DNA of 64,000 nt from CAYJCL01 sp964370475 (GTDB taxonomy: Bacteria; Bacillota_I; Bacilli_A; RF39; UBA660): contig CAYJJI010000003.1 in assembly GCA_964370475.1 (NCBI GenBank), positions 1-64,000 on the forward strand. The letters are read 5' to 3'. Positions 16,683 to 25,581 of the stretch are shown piece after piece. The position numbers and the translations under genes are program-made. Numbering within the stretch: position 1 is the first letter of the stretch; every line of letters starts with the position of its first letter. The notes under the pieces are model-generated. The model worked only from the letters and a program-made list of their open reading frames with translations. It was not told the origin of the DNA and did no database searches.

Positions 16683-17647
16683 TTTGAAACCTCCAAACTT
16701 ATTGCGTGAGAAATACTTGGGATTGTATTTTTTTGATTAACTAAATTTGGAGAATGAAGCGAACCTGTTGCTAGCAACAATATTTTTTTGTTTTTTTTAT
16801 CTTTTAAAATAGTGTTAAATAGTATTAATGGTAGCGTTACTGGTCCACTTGAACCTGCTTTGACATCTTGCTCATCTTTATATATACAAGTTCCACAATC
16901 TAAATGTTTTTTTATTTTAATATTATTATGTTTTAATAATTCTAAGAATAGTTTTGATCCAACGGATCCTAAATCTCCTGTAACTATTAAATCATAATAT
17001 GTTGCTTCTCTTTTTAAATCTTTTAAATGACTATTTAATGTTTCGTATGCAGCTGGTGCCATTACTGCGCCCATGTTATTTGCATCTTTGATACCATAGT
17101 CAGTTACTTTTCCAATTGTTGATGATTCTATTTTTATTTTGCTTTCTTCTTTTGATAAAATTGCTGCTACTGATGCTGTTGCTGTAAATGTTGTACATTC
17201 TTTTTTTGGAGCTCCGTATTCAATTGGATATCTAAATTGTTTTTCACTGTTTAGGTTGTGGCTACTTGTATATACTATTATTTTTTTTAATTTATTTAAG
17301 TTATTAGCACCTATTATCAAAGCTTCATTAAAACTTGCACAAGCTGAATATATACCTAGAAACGGAATGTTATATTTTGATGCTGTTACTGAAGATGTAG
17401 TTATTTGATTATTTAAATCTCCTGCTATTAATAAATCTACTTTTTCTTCTTTTAAATTTAGTCGTTTCAACAATCCATCTATAGCTGTTGTTTGCATTTT
17501 AACCTCAGCTTTTTCAAATGTTTTTTCTTCGAAATTCAGTGTTTCTGATGAATAATCATAATGTTTAATATTCCCTTTTTTTTCGTATGGACCTATTACT
17601 GAATATAAATCATTTATGTATACGTTTTTATATTTAAAACTAGACAT
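16679..17647 (-). CDS. spoVAD: Stage V sporulation protein AD
   Basis: 322 residues, slightly shorter than the Bacillus protein. It has the thiolase-like fold of SpoVAD with IYSACASFNEALIIGANNL around the thiolase-type Cys, and LDCGTCIYKDEQDVKAGSSGPVTLPLILFN near the C-terminus. SpoVAD is a soluble SpoVA subunit that binds dipicolinic acid. It overlaps spoVAC by 8 bases (ATGTCTAG) and spoVAE by 4. A germination-only 2Duf or SpoVAF gene is not present beside it. Confidence 0.95.
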   Translation of the reverse strand: MSSFKYKNVYINDLYSVIGPYEKKGNIKHYDYSSETLNFEEKTFEKAEVKMQTTAIDGLLKRLNLKEEKVDLLIAGDLNNQITTSSVTASKYNIPFLGIYSACASFNEALIIGANNLNKLKKIIVYTSSHNLNSEKQFRYPIEYGAPKKECTTFTATASVAAILSKEESKIKIESSTIGKVTDYGIKDANNMGAVMAPAAYETLNSHLKDLKREATYYDLIVTGDLGSVGSKLFLELLKHNNIKIKKHLDCGTCIYKDEQDVKAGSSGPVTLPLILFNTILKDKKNKKILLLATGSLHSPNLVNQKNTIPSISHAISLEVSK

Positions 17648-18074
17648 TTAATACTACCTTTACTACTGTTAGTAAAAATCCACTGATGATTCCATATATT
17701 ATTACGCTTCCTGCTAACTTAAACAAATTACTACCTAAACCTGTAATCATTCCATCTTTTTTATAATCTAGTGCACTTGATGTGACTGAATGAGCGAATC
17801 CACTCGTTGGAATTATAAATCCACATTGGGCTTTTTTTACATATCTATCAAAAAAACCAAGTGCAGTTAGTAAACTGCTAATGAATATTAAAATTATTAT
17901 TGTCCATATCGTTGAATCTTGGTTTGAGATTCCCAATAATTTTAATAAATCATATATTAATTGACATATTATTCCTACTAATCCCCCACCTAGAAAAGCA
18001 TATAATCCATTTCTAATTCTTTTTTCTTTTGGTGTGGTTTTTTTTACAAGTTTTTGATATTCTGTTTTATCCAT
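17640..18074 (-). CDS. spoVAC: Stage V sporulation protein AC
   Basis: 144 residues, four membrane helices. Family signatures include RNGLYAFLGGGLVGIICQLIYDLL and TSGFAHSVTSSALDYKKDGMITGLGSNLFKLAGSVIIYGI. SpoVAC is a mechanosensitive-type channel subunit for dipicolinate in Bacillus spores. GGAGG lies 8 bases before the ATG. It is the first spoVA gene; spoVAA and spoVAB are absent, as in many Clostridia that retain only C, D and E. Confidence 0.95.
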   Translation of the reverse strand: MDKTEYQKLVKKTTPKEKRIRNGLYAFLGGGLVGIICQLIYDLLKLLGISNQDSTIWTIIILIFISSLLTALGFFDRYVKKAQCGFIIPTSGFAHSVTSSALDYKKDGMITGLGSNLFKLAGSVIIYGIISGFLLTVVKVVLNV

Positions 18075-18091
18075 AATAAAACCTCCATTAC

Positions 18092-18120
18092 TATTATGAA
18101 GGGTTTATATTTATTTATTC
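18092..18120 (-). promoter_or_regulatory. Candidate sigma-G/sigma-F promoter of spoVAC-D-E
   Basis: Minus strand GAATA (18116-18120), 17-bp spacer, CATAATA (18092-18098), matching the forespore consensus GHATR and CATnnTA. It sits between the sigma gene stop and the spoVAC site. The predicted start is close to the ribosome-binding site, giving a very short leader, so the call is tentative. Confidence 0.4.
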
Positions 18121-18121
18121 A

Positions 18122-18760
18122 TTATTGTGTTAAGAATTGATACATTTTGTTTGTTGCTTGTTTTTCTCTTCTTGAAACTTTCACTTGAGATATTCCTAAT
18201 ACTTTGGCTACTTCTTTTTGGGTATAATCTTGATAATATCTATAATCAATTATTTGTTTTTCTTCATCTGATAGAACTTGATAAGATTCATCAATAATTA
18301 TTTTTTTGTTATCATGAATTGTACTATCACTTATTACTTCATGAAGATTTATTTCTTGATCGTAATCTAAACTCATTATTTTATTTGAGCTATTTATAGC
18401 ATTATTAACTTTTTCTTCGTCTATTTCTAAATATAGTGCTATATCAGTATTAGTTGGTATATATCCTAGTTTTTGGGTTAAATACATTTTTGTTTCTTCG
18501 ATAGTTTTTCTTAATTTTAAGATATCTCTACTTATTTTTATCATGTTATTATTTACTGCTAAGTTATACATTTCTCCAAATATATAATCACAAGCATAAG
18601 TGCTGAATTTTGTTTCATAACTATCAACGTAATTATTAGCTGCTTTTATTAAACCTATTGCCCCTACTTGATAAAGATCGTCTTTATCTATATTTTTAAA
18701 CTTAGAGGCCATCTTATATATTAAACCTTCATTATTTAAGATTATCTTTTCATAATCCAT
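18122..18760 (-). CDS. Sporulation sigma factor of the SigF/SigG family
   Basis: 212 residues from the ATG at 18760, placed correctly behind AGGTGA; the GTG at 18769 overlaps that site. It is a compact sigma-70 protein: region 2 ALIGLI-type core DDLYQVGAIGLIKAANNYV and KFSTYACDYIFGEM, region 3 LTQKLGYIPTNTDIALYL, and region 4 YRYYQDYTQKEVAKVLGISQVKVSRREKQA. The last stretch closely follows forespore sigma-F and sigma-G. Its position directly before spoVA recalls the Bacillus sigF-spoVA neighbourhood, but the anti-sigma genes spoIIAA and spoIIAB are not beside it. SigF versus SigG cannot be settled here. Confidence 0.85.
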   Translation of the reverse strand: MDYEKIILNNEGLIYKMASKFKNIDKDDLYQVGAIGLIKAANNYVDSYETKFSTYACDYIFGEMYNLAVNNNMIKISRDILKLRKTIEETKMYLTQKLGYIPTNTDIALYLEIDEEKVNNAINSSNKIMSLDYDQEINLHEVISDSTIHDNKKIIIDESYQVLSDEEKQIIDYRYYQDYTQKEVAKVLGISQVKVSRREKQATNKMYQFLTQ

Positions 18761-18835
18761 TTTTATCACCTGTCTTAATGAATATAGTACAGTTTTAATA
18801 TTATTTATACTCTTTCGACAAATGTTCTAATAATA

Positions 18836-18862
18836 TATAAAAAATAGAGTATTTCTACTCTA
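18836..18862 (-). terminator. Terminator after the 425-residue surface protein
   Basis: Minus strand AGAGTA/TACTCT hairpin with a short loop, then ATTTTTTAT, overlapping the gene end and separating it from the sigma gene. Confidence 0.75.
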
Positions 18863-20132
18863 TTATATCTATAGTGTATGGATTATTTATTGTTCCTTCT
18901 CCACTTACTGTTGCTTCGTTAATTATATTTATTACTGGTTTAGTTGCTAATAAGTAATTAACAGGTAGTTCAGCTATATTACCATATATATTCATTATAT
19001 ACATATATGATACGTTATACGAGTATTTTGATGGAGAACTTGTGTAGAAAGCTATATTATTATCTAAATATGTTGATGAGTTATCTATTGATAACATTAC
19101 TTCATCTACACTTAATAGTCCTATATTGTATTCATCTTTATGACATGTTAGTGATGGGGTGTTTTTATTTACTCTGTCGCTACTTATGTAGTAGTCTGTA
19201 CCGTATTGGTTTATTTTTTCAATTGGCGTTAAATCGTTACAGTAATTTCCTTCACTAATGTATTGTTCTACTCCAGATAATGTTTCTTTATACCAATCAT
19301 CTAGTTGAGTTTTTATAATACTAGATACGTTTTTTTCATCATTGACATAGACATAGCCTAAGTACATTTCTTTATTTGAATATGTGTTAAAAGATGATGC
19401 TGGAAGCTCACTATCTAGCACTAGCCTTACTGTACCATCTCCGTTAACTCTCACTATTCTCCATAATTGGTTTGCAAATGATACATAGTTATTTTCAACA
19501 AGACCACTATAGTAATAACTTACTCCTTCATTATCCATTGTTGAAAATAAGTTATTTGATGATATTATTGTTTCTTTAAATATTGGTTTTATAAAAGTTT
19601 TTTCTGATGTAACTTCAATTGTACCAGTAAAAGTTTGTTCTGCTACTGAACTATTAGTATCTAACCATAGTCTTAGGTTAAATCTGGATATATCATTACT
19701 AGCTATTTTAATAACACCTAATATTTTTGAAGAATTATATGTTTCATTTTTGTTACTTGCACTGTTTGAAAGCGATTTATAAAGTGTTGAGTCTAATTCA
19801 TAGTTTCCTGATATATTTAATTTTATATTATTTTCGTTTTCATCTAATGACTGATTATTTAATCTAATTTCTACTTCTTGTTCTTCTTGACATTTATTTT
19901 CAATTGATATTGTAAAGGGATCAGTTATTTTTCCGTAGTCATCATTAGATATTGAAAGTTCTTTTTCGATAAATTCGTGCTCATATATTACTGTTAGACA
20001 AGAGGTTTCGTAACTATAAAATGTTGTATTATCATTGATACCATTGTATATTCCGTAACTAGTACTTATTACTAAAGTTAGGATTATTAGGGCAGCAATT
20101 ATTATTATTGGCAACTTATATTTCAATTTCAT
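18855..20132 (-). CDS. Membrane-anchored surface protein with a WRIVRVNGDGT-type domain
   Basis: 425 residues. A short positive N-terminus and one hydrophobic helix (LPIIIIAALIILTLVISTSYGIY) act as signal or anchor. The outer part begins with a beta-sandwich region (about 45-180; TFTGTIEVTSEKT). It continues with a domain containing SGLVENNYVSFANQLWRIVRVNGDGTVRLVLD (about 210-245), then a C-terminus ending KPVINI...GEGTINNPYTID. I recognise this layout as recurring in surface proteins of uncultured gut Firmicutes, with no assigned function. AGGTAGGG precedes the ATG and a consensus promoter lies upstream. Confidence 0.65.
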   Translation of the reverse strand: MKLKYKLPIIIIAALIILTLVISTSYGIYNGINDNTTFYSYETSCLTVIYEHEFIEKELSISNDDYGKITDPFTISIENKCQEEQEVEIRLNNQSLDENENNIKLNISGNYELDSTLYKSLSNSASNKNETYNSSKILGVIKIASNDISRFNLRLWLDTNSSVAEQTFTGTIEVTSEKTFIKPIFKETIISSNNLFSTMDNEGVSYYYSGLVENNYVSFANQLWRIVRVNGDGTVRLVLDSELPASSFNTYSNKEMYLGYVYVNDEKNVSSIIKTQLDDWYKETLSGVEQYISEGNYCNDLTPIEKINQYGTDYYISSDRVNKNTPSLTCHKDEYNIGLLSVDEVMLSIDNSSTYLDNNIAFYTSSPSKYSYNVSYMYIMNIYGNIAELPVNYLLATKPVINIINEATVSGEGTINNPYTIDIIE

Positions 20133-20158
20133 TTTCTACCCTACCTTACTATAATTTA

Positions 20159-20187
20159 ACTATACACTAACAAAAAAAATATGTCAA
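20159..20187 (-). promoter_or_regulatory. Promoter of the 425-residue surface protein
   Basis: Minus strand perfect -35 TTGACA (20182-20187), 17-bp spacer, -10 TATAGT (20159-20164). It overlaps the terminator of the preceding gene. Confidence 0.75.
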
Positions 20188-20203
20188 CAATATGACATAT
20201 TTT
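20170..20203 (-). terminator. Terminator of the beta-helix protein gene
   Basis: Minus strand ATATGTCA/TGACATAT hairpin followed by eight T. The downstream promoter -35 element is embedded in the 3' half of the stem. Confidence 0.75.
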
Positions 20204-20226
20204 TTGTATATTTTTTTAGTTTACAT

Positions 20227-23200
20227 TTAATTTAATACTACATTATGAAGGTTGTTTGGATTTATGTGTGTAGATTGATATTGTGTTGTTAAGAAATTAG
20301 TATTTTTTATATTAATTGTTTGAGCTGTAGCATCATTTATTTCTATATTATATAGTAAACTATTTGGATTTAAATTAGTTGCATTAATTTTATTATTATT
20401 TATTGATATATTATGATTATTTAGCAATATGTCGTTTATGTAGACGTATGTGGATGTATGGTTATTTGCTACTTCATCATAGTTGTAATTGATGGTATTA
20501 TTTTCTATGGTTGTATCTTTTGTTACATCTACCCAAGCCATATCAATTATGTTAGTTATATTACCATTTACTGTTATTGTATTATTATTAGCATTCACTA
20601 CTCTTTTAAACATTTGCTCTACATTACCATTTATTGTAATATTATTTCCTACTAAGTTATCAACTTCATAGAATAGGAATCTTACATCAGTATCAATGAT
20701 TATTTCATTATCAATAACATTATTTCCTTCTATAACTTTTTGTCCTGTTAAACCTGTACCAAACGGAGTTTTTACATGAATTATATTATTGTTTACTGAT
20801 TTTGCATTTCCGTTTATTACTGCTCCATTGCTATCTTGTAATTCTTTAGTAAATGTTAAGTTGTTATTACTTATTATAACGTCACTATCTTCTTTAACAT
20901 ATAACAATGCACCTTTTGCTATTACATCAACTGTATTATTATCAAATAAAATGTTTTCCATTTCTGTTGGGAATGCTGTTCCAAATGAGAAAGCCATTAC
21001 GCTACTTGTTGCATTCTTTTTTGAAGATTTGAATTCGTTATTTATAATTTCAATATTTTTGATAGTTCCAGAAAATACTGCTAGATGTTCATCGTGGCTT
21101 ATTTTATCTACATAATTATTACTAAATACTAAACCGCCACTTTCTTTATTTTCTTCATCTCTGATCCAGATACTTCCTCCTGCTTCTTGGTCACAATAAT
21201 TTAATATTTCGTTGTTGTCTACTATTACATTTTCCCAACTTGCATTTAAATCAATATTTGTTGTTTCTTTGGAATCAGGGGCAATGTATAACCTACTATC
21301 AGTAATAGTTATATATCTACTATTAGTTACTACTATTTGATTTGTAACTCCAACCATTATTTTTTTCATTCTTGTTTCAATATTCATATTTACTAAGTCA
21401 ATATTTGTTGATCCCCAAATTTGAAGAAAGTGAGAACTAGAATAAGACTCTATATAATTATCATCATAGTAAATTATATTATCTTTTCCATCAAGTACGA
21501 TATTAGCTCTAGTATTCATTGTTAATTCTTTATCCATTCTGTATTCGCCTGTTTCTAGGTAAATATATTCGTATCCTGAATAGATAGCTTTTGAGAATGC
21601 ACCAGAATCGTCTGTTTGGCTGTCTCCCATCGCTCCGAATTGGTTAATAGAAATTCCATTTCCAGTGTTAAGTAAAATCGCATACATTCCATTTGCTAAT
21701 CTTACTGTTTCTATATCTCTATATATAATACTTGGATATTTTTCTACTACTGTATAATATGATGCTCCTTTGTTGTTATTTTCATAAAAACTAGTAGTTT
21801 TTATGATATCACCAGCTTGCGATTCTGTTTCAGCCAACATCTTAGCATACGATGAAACTTCTTTTGTGACTACAGGTATATAACTTACATCATTGTTTCC
21901 TGATTTATATCTTGTATAGTATGTTTCAATATCGTTACCTTGAATATTTACTTGTTGGTTACTTTCTAGTGACTTATATACATATAAGTAACTACTTTTA
22001 TTTATATTTGTTCCTGTTACATTATTGTTTTCAATTGTAATTTCATTATTTTGTTGGTTATTGTTTTCTATTTGTATCAGTCTTGAGATTTGATCGTTTG
22101 TAGTTTCATCATAAGTATTAATGATATTATTATCATTTATATTTATATTTTTACTTAGTGTCATATTTTCTATGGAGAAAATATTGTTAGTTTTATTATT
22201 TAATGTAACTTCATTATTTGATATTTTTCCTACATTATTAAATACTTTATTATTAATTGAGTTAATTACTAAGGTATTATTATCTATTGAACTATTTATA
22301 TCTAATGCGAATATGTTAATAGCATTACTTGAAGAAATTTCAATGTTGTTTGAGTTAATATTTATTGAGTTTCCATCAAATGCATTAATCATTTCAGTTC
22401 CATTATTTATATATTTTATTGTGTTATTTTCTAAAGTTGTATTTAATGATCTATTAGTTTTTATTAATGAGTTGGATGTCGTTATTTGAATAGTATTATT
22501 CATTAATTTTATATTTTCACTATCATTTATATTTATTGGAAGTTCTTGACCTTCTGTTTTTGTTAGTTTGATATTAGAAATATTTAATCCTTTTGAATTG
22601 TTAATATTTATGATTGAATTATCAAGGATTAATTCAGTGTTATCACCTATTATATTTATGTTGTTTTGTTCATTTATAGTAATAGAATTTTCTAATAAGT
22701 ATTTATTTTCTAATAAGTTTAGATTTGTACTTTTTTGGTTTAGAAATAACTCTATTGCTTTTGAATCATCTTTAACACCATCACCAACTGCACCAAATTG
22801 CATTGGATTAGTTGTTACATTTTTATCAGAGTATACTGCGTATAGTCCATTGCTTAATGTTATTTTACTTGGATCATTTGAAGTTTTTACTATTTCATAG
22901 ATTGCTTGTCCTATTCCTTCATTGTAGTATCCTAGTGTTGTTATTGTTTGACCCTCTACTAGTGATTGATTATTGATCATTTCTTCTACATTGTTAACAG
23001 TCTTCTCAGCTGGTGGTTGTTCCTGATCATTATCATCTTGGTTATTGTCATTATTATTGTTATCATTATTATCATTGTTGTTATCATTATTGTCTTGGTT
23101 GTTATCATTATTGTCTTGGTTGTTATCATTATTATCATTGTTGTTATCATTATTGTCTTGGTTGTTATCGTTATTATCTTGGTTATTGTCCCCTTGATTA

Positions 23201-23523
23201 TCATCATCTAGATTGTCATTGTCGTTTTGGTTACTGTCTCCTTGATTATCATCATTATTATTTTGGTTGTCATCATTTTGATTATCATCGTTATTATCTT
23301 GGTTGTCATCGTTATTATCTTGATTGTCATCGTTATTATCTTGGTTGTCATCGTTTTGATTGTCATCGTTTTGATTGTCATTTTTATCTTGATCAGTTGT
23401 TTGGTTACTATTATTTTGATCATTACTTTTAGTTGTTATATTGTAATTTATAAAGACAATTGATGTTATTGCTATAATTACTAATATAATTACTATTATT
23501 ATTTTTTTCTTGTTATCTATCAT
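20227..23523 (-). CDS. Large double beta-helix surface protein on an Asn/Asp/Gln-rich stalk
   Basis: 1098 residues. An N-terminal membrane helix (KKIIIVIILVIIAITSIVFI) is followed by about 135 residues made almost only of N, D and Q (33-168), a low-complexity stalk. Then come two successive units, each opening with a tailspike/pectate-lyase-3 motif: NPMQFGAVGDGVKDDSKAI and SINQFGAMGDSQTDDSGAF. Each is preceded by a small NGLYAVY/NGMYAIL module and followed by a long right-handed parallel beta-helix with asparagine ladders (for example NNNTITVNGN). Family knowledge: such folds bind or cleave polysaccharides; no lyase active site was identified. It follows the 169-residue protein by 6 bases. 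Confidence 0.8.
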   Translation of the reverse strand: MIDNKKKIIIVIILVIIAITSIVFINYNITTKSNDQNNSNQTTDQDKNDNQNDDNQNDDNQDNNDDNQDNNDDNQDNNDDNQNDDNQNNNDDNQGDSNQNDNDNLDDDNQGDNNQDNNDNNQDNNDNNNDNNDNNQDNNDNNQDNNDNNNDNNDNNNNDNNQDDNDQEQPPAEKTVNNVEEMINNQSLVEGQTITTLGYYNEGIGQAIYEIVKTSNDPSKITLSNGLYAVYSDKNVTTNPMQFGAVGDGVKDDSKAIELFLNQKSTNLNLLENKYLLENSITINEQNNINIIGDNTELILDNSIININNSKGLNISNIKLTKTEGQELPININDSENIKLMNNTIQITTSNSLIKTNRSLNTTLENNTIKYINNGTEMINAFDGNSININSNNIEISSSNAINIFALDINSSIDNNTLVINSINNKVFNNVGKISNNEVTLNNKTNNIFSIENMTLSKNININDNNIINTYDETTNDQISRLIQIENNNQQNNEITIENNNVTGTNINKSSYLYVYKSLESNQQVNIQGNDIETYYTRYKSGNNDVSYIPVVTKEVSSYAKMLAETESQAGDIIKTTSFYENNNKGASYYTVVEKYPSIIYRDIETVRLANGMYAILLNTGNGISINQFGAMGDSQTDDSGAFSKAIYSGYEYIYLETGEYRMDKELTMNTRANIVLDGKDNIIYYDDNYIESYSSSHFLQIWGSTNIDLVNMNIETRMKKIMVGVTNQIVVTNSRYITITDSRLYIAPDSKETTNIDLNASWENVIVDNNEILNYCDQEAGGSIWIRDEENKESGGLVFSNNYVDKISHDEHLAVFSGTIKNIEIINNEFKSSKKNATSSVMAFSFGTAFPTEMENILFDNNTVDVIAKGALLYVKEDSDVIISNNNLTFTKELQDSNGAVINGNAKSVNNNIIHVKTPFGTGLTGQKVIEGNNVIDNEIIIDTDVRFLFYEVDNLVGNNITINGNVEQMFKRVVNANNNTITVNGNITNIIDMAWVDVTKDTTIENNTINYNYDEVANNHTSTYVYINDILLNNHNISINNNKINATNLNPNSLLYNIEINDATAQTINIKNTNFLTTQYQSTHINPNNLHNVVLN
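23000..23420 (-). repeat. Low-complexity N/D/Q-codon microsatellite
   Basis: Irregular 9- and 15-base units (such as attatcattgttgtt and ttatcttggttgtcatc on the plus strand) repeat for about 420 bases, encoding the DNNDDNQ-type stalk. The third codon positions vary little, so length change by slippage is likely. Confidence 0.85.
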
Positions 23524-23529
23524 ATTATC

Positions 23530-24039
23530 TTAAAACTCTTCCTTAATTGTTATATTTGTTGAAATAGTTCTTTCTACTGCTGACACTTCGTATGAATATT
23601 CATCTTCCCATGATCGATATGTAACTGTTACTGTTTCATTTGGTTGAATTGTATATGTTGTTGTTGAGTAAGTTTTTACTCCTTTACTAGATGTGCTAGT
23701 TAAGGAACTTAATAAATATATATTATCATTCAACCCTATTTTAACTTTATTTGTTTCAACGTTTGTGATGTAATTTAATACTATATTTACTACATAGTTA
23801 GCTTCGGTACTACAATTGTTTTTTATTTCTATTTGTTGTCCTTCACTTTTTAATGCTGATTCGTCGCTTTGTGGTAGTAAACCAATAGTTTCTACTTTCA
23901 CTTGGTTGGCATCACCTAGGTTTGTACTTATACAATTTCCGTCTTCATTAGTAGCTTTTTCCGAATATGAATTAGCTATATATATTCCCAAAAAAATTAC
24001 TAGTATTGTTGTTATTGTTATTATTATTTTTATTTTCAT
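23530..24039 (-). CDS. Small membrane-anchored secreted protein
   Basis: 169 residues. An N-terminal hydrophobic helix (IIITITTILVIFLGIYIANSY) is followed by a beta-rich region containing two cysteines (NCISTN, NNCSTEAN) about 37 residues apart, and strings of Ser and Thr (LLSSLTSTSSKG). The pattern is a single Ig-like beta-sandwich domain outside the membrane. It recalls the N-terminal half of the 425-residue protein nearby, where a Cys follows ENKC. It is the first gene of a two-gene operon with the beta-helix protein (6-base gap), so it may be its partner or anchor. No family was recognised. Confidence 0.6.
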   Translation of the reverse strand: MKIKIIITITTILVIFLGIYIANSYSEKATNEDGNCISTNLGDANQVKVETIGLLPQSDESALKSEGQQIEIKNNCSTEANYVVNIVLNYITNVETNKVKIGLNDNIYLLSSLTSTSSKGVKTYSTTTYTIQPNETVTVTYRSWEDEYSYEVSAVERTISTNITIKEEF

Positions 24040-24057
24040 TATGTTACTCCTTATATA

Positions 24058-24086
24058 ATATTATCATAATTGCAATAACCCTTCAA
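24058..24086 (-). promoter_or_regulatory. Candidate promoter of the stalk protein operon
   Basis: Minus strand -35 TTGAAG (24081-24086), 17-bp spacer, -10 TAATAT (24058-24063), 18 bases before the ATG at 24039. Confidence 0.5.
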
Positions 24087-24099
24087 CGAAAAAATGAAA

Positions 24100-24126
24100 A
24101 TAAAAAAAATTGTTTTTGACAATTTT
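24100..24126 (-). terminator. Terminator of the LCP gene
   Basis: Minus strand AAATTGT/ACAATTT hairpin followed by eight T. Confidence 0.8.
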
Positions 24127-24127
24127 T

Positions 24128-25519
24128 TTAGTTTAATACTTCTTTTAATAATTTTATTGCTTCTTGTACACTTTCTTCATTTGGTTCCATTATATACAAT
24201 TCTTGTGTTCCATAGTTTGGTATTATTGCACTTGAATCGTATCCTTCTAATGAATTAGAAGTTATTTTCCAACTTGAGTTATTATCTAGTTGATTCTTTA
24301 TATAATTTGTTATTAAATCGTTGGGTATATTGGTGATAAATGAATTACTTAAAGTGTCTAAGAATGATGAATATTTAATTAAAATTGCAGGATTTATCGC
24401 TGCATTAAATGTTCCTTCTAATACATTAAATTGATTTTCTATTCTTGTTCGGTCTCCTCCTGTAAAGCTTTTTCTTTCTCGAGAAAAAGCTAGAGCTTTG
24501 TGACCATCCATTTCGTTCATTCCTTTTTTTATAGTGTAATTAACATTATCTGAACTTATTGTTAAATTATAATCTGAGTAGACTTCTATTGGACCAATAG
24601 CATTTATAATATCTATTACAGAGTTAAAGTTAATTTTGATGTAGTAATCTATTTCTATATCTAATAAGTTTTCTACGGAATTTGTTAATGTATTAATACC
24701 TTTTACTCCAATATGAGTTAATTTATCTTTAGTAGCAGATCCGTCAACTTCTATGTAATAATCTCTTGGAAATGATGTTACTAGTATTTCATTAGTACTT
24801 GGATTGATACTTATTAACATATTTACATCACTTCTTGTAGTTAATGATAAGTTATTGTAATTATCTGCGCCGCTTAGATATATGTTTATTGGAGAGTTAA
24901 TATTTTTATTTTCTTCGTTGTCTTCAATATAAATTATAATATCAAATTGGTATATTGTTGTTATACTTGTTTCTATTGATGGGTCTAGTTCGATTAATAA
25001 ATTTAATACTGTTGTTTCAATTAGTATTGCATCTACTGTTTTTGATTCTAGATTTGTTATTATACTACTTAAATCTTCTATCACTACTTTTTGAAAGTTA
25101 ATTTCTTTTTCTAGTTTTTCAATAGCTTCTTGGTACTCTTCTGCTCCATTATATATTCCAATAGAAGAATCATTGTAGTTAGTTAGTTCATCGGAAGAGC
25201 TTTTTAGTGCTATTAATGAGTAATTATTCGTTACTTCTGTAAGACCAAAGTTATTAAAGAAGTTTAGAGTACTAAATAAATAAAAATTTATTGCTATTAA
25301 TATTACTATTGATAAGATAGACATTGTTTTAAAAGTTTTTTGTTTTTTACTTTTTACTAACTTATATATTAAGAATATATCTATTATACTTAAAATTGAA
25401 GTTATTCCTAAAAAGTATTTTAAAGGAATTAAACTTAAAATATATAGTAGTCCTAGTGTTGATAGTGTAAAGATAACTATTAATATAATTATAGCTAAAT
25501 TTAATTTATTTTTTTTCAT
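24128..25519 (-). CDS. LytR-CpsA-Psr (LCP) family cell-wall glycopolymer ligase with CpsA-type accessory domain
   Basis: 463 residues. Three N-terminal membrane helices (about 5-85) precede an accessory alpha/beta region (about 95-200) as in streptococcal CpsA. The LCP core follows from about residue 215: DVNMLISINPSTNEILVTSFPRDYYIEV, KLTHIGVKGINTLTNSVENLL, VDIINAIGPIEVYSD-like and GHKALAFSRERKSFTGGDRTRIENQ, with the Arg/Asp residues that bind the lipid pyrophosphate. Family knowledge: LCP enzymes attach teichoic acid or capsule chains from undecaprenyl carriers to peptidoglycan. It is divergent from the CPBP protease with facing promoters. Confidence 0.92.
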   Translation of the reverse strand: MKKNKLNLAIIILIVIFTLSTLGLLYILSLIPLKYFLGITSILSIIDIFLIYKLVKSKKQKTFKTMSILSIVILIAINFYLFSTLNFFNNFGLTEVTNNYSLIALKSSSDELTNYNDSSIGIYNGAEEYQEAIEKLEKEINFQKVVIEDLSSIITNLESKTVDAILIETTVLNLLIELDPSIETSITTIYQFDIIIYIEDNEENKNINSPINIYLSGADNYNNLSLTTRSDVNMLISINPSTNEILVTSFPRDYYIEVDGSATKDKLTHIGVKGINTLTNSVENLLDIEIDYYIKINFNSVIDIINAIGPIEVYSDYNLTISSDNVNYTIKKGMNEMDGHKALAFSRERKSFTGGDRTRIENQFNVLEGTFNAAINPAILIKYSSFLDTLSNSFITNIPNDLITNYIKNQLDNNSSWKITSNSLEGYDSSAIIPNYGTQELYIMEPNEESVQEAIKLLKEVLN

Positions 25520-25550
25520 ATTATCACCTATTTGTGCCTTTGTTGATGTT

Positions 25551-25579
25551 ATCTTATCAAATTAGTTATAAAATAGCAA
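25551..25579 (-). promoter_or_regulatory. Promoter of the LCP gene
   Basis: Minus strand -35 TTGCTA (25574-25579), 17-bp spacer, -10 TAAGAT (25551-25556). Confidence 0.5.
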
Positions 25580-25581
25580 CG

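Noticed and set aside
23000..23420. Possible CRISPR array in the repetitive stretch
   Set aside because: Units are short, irregular and coding, with no unique spacers.
22966..23463. Several frames in the stalk region with runs of I/V, C/Y/H or M/T
   Set aside because: They are products of translating the N/D/Q microsatellite in other frames.
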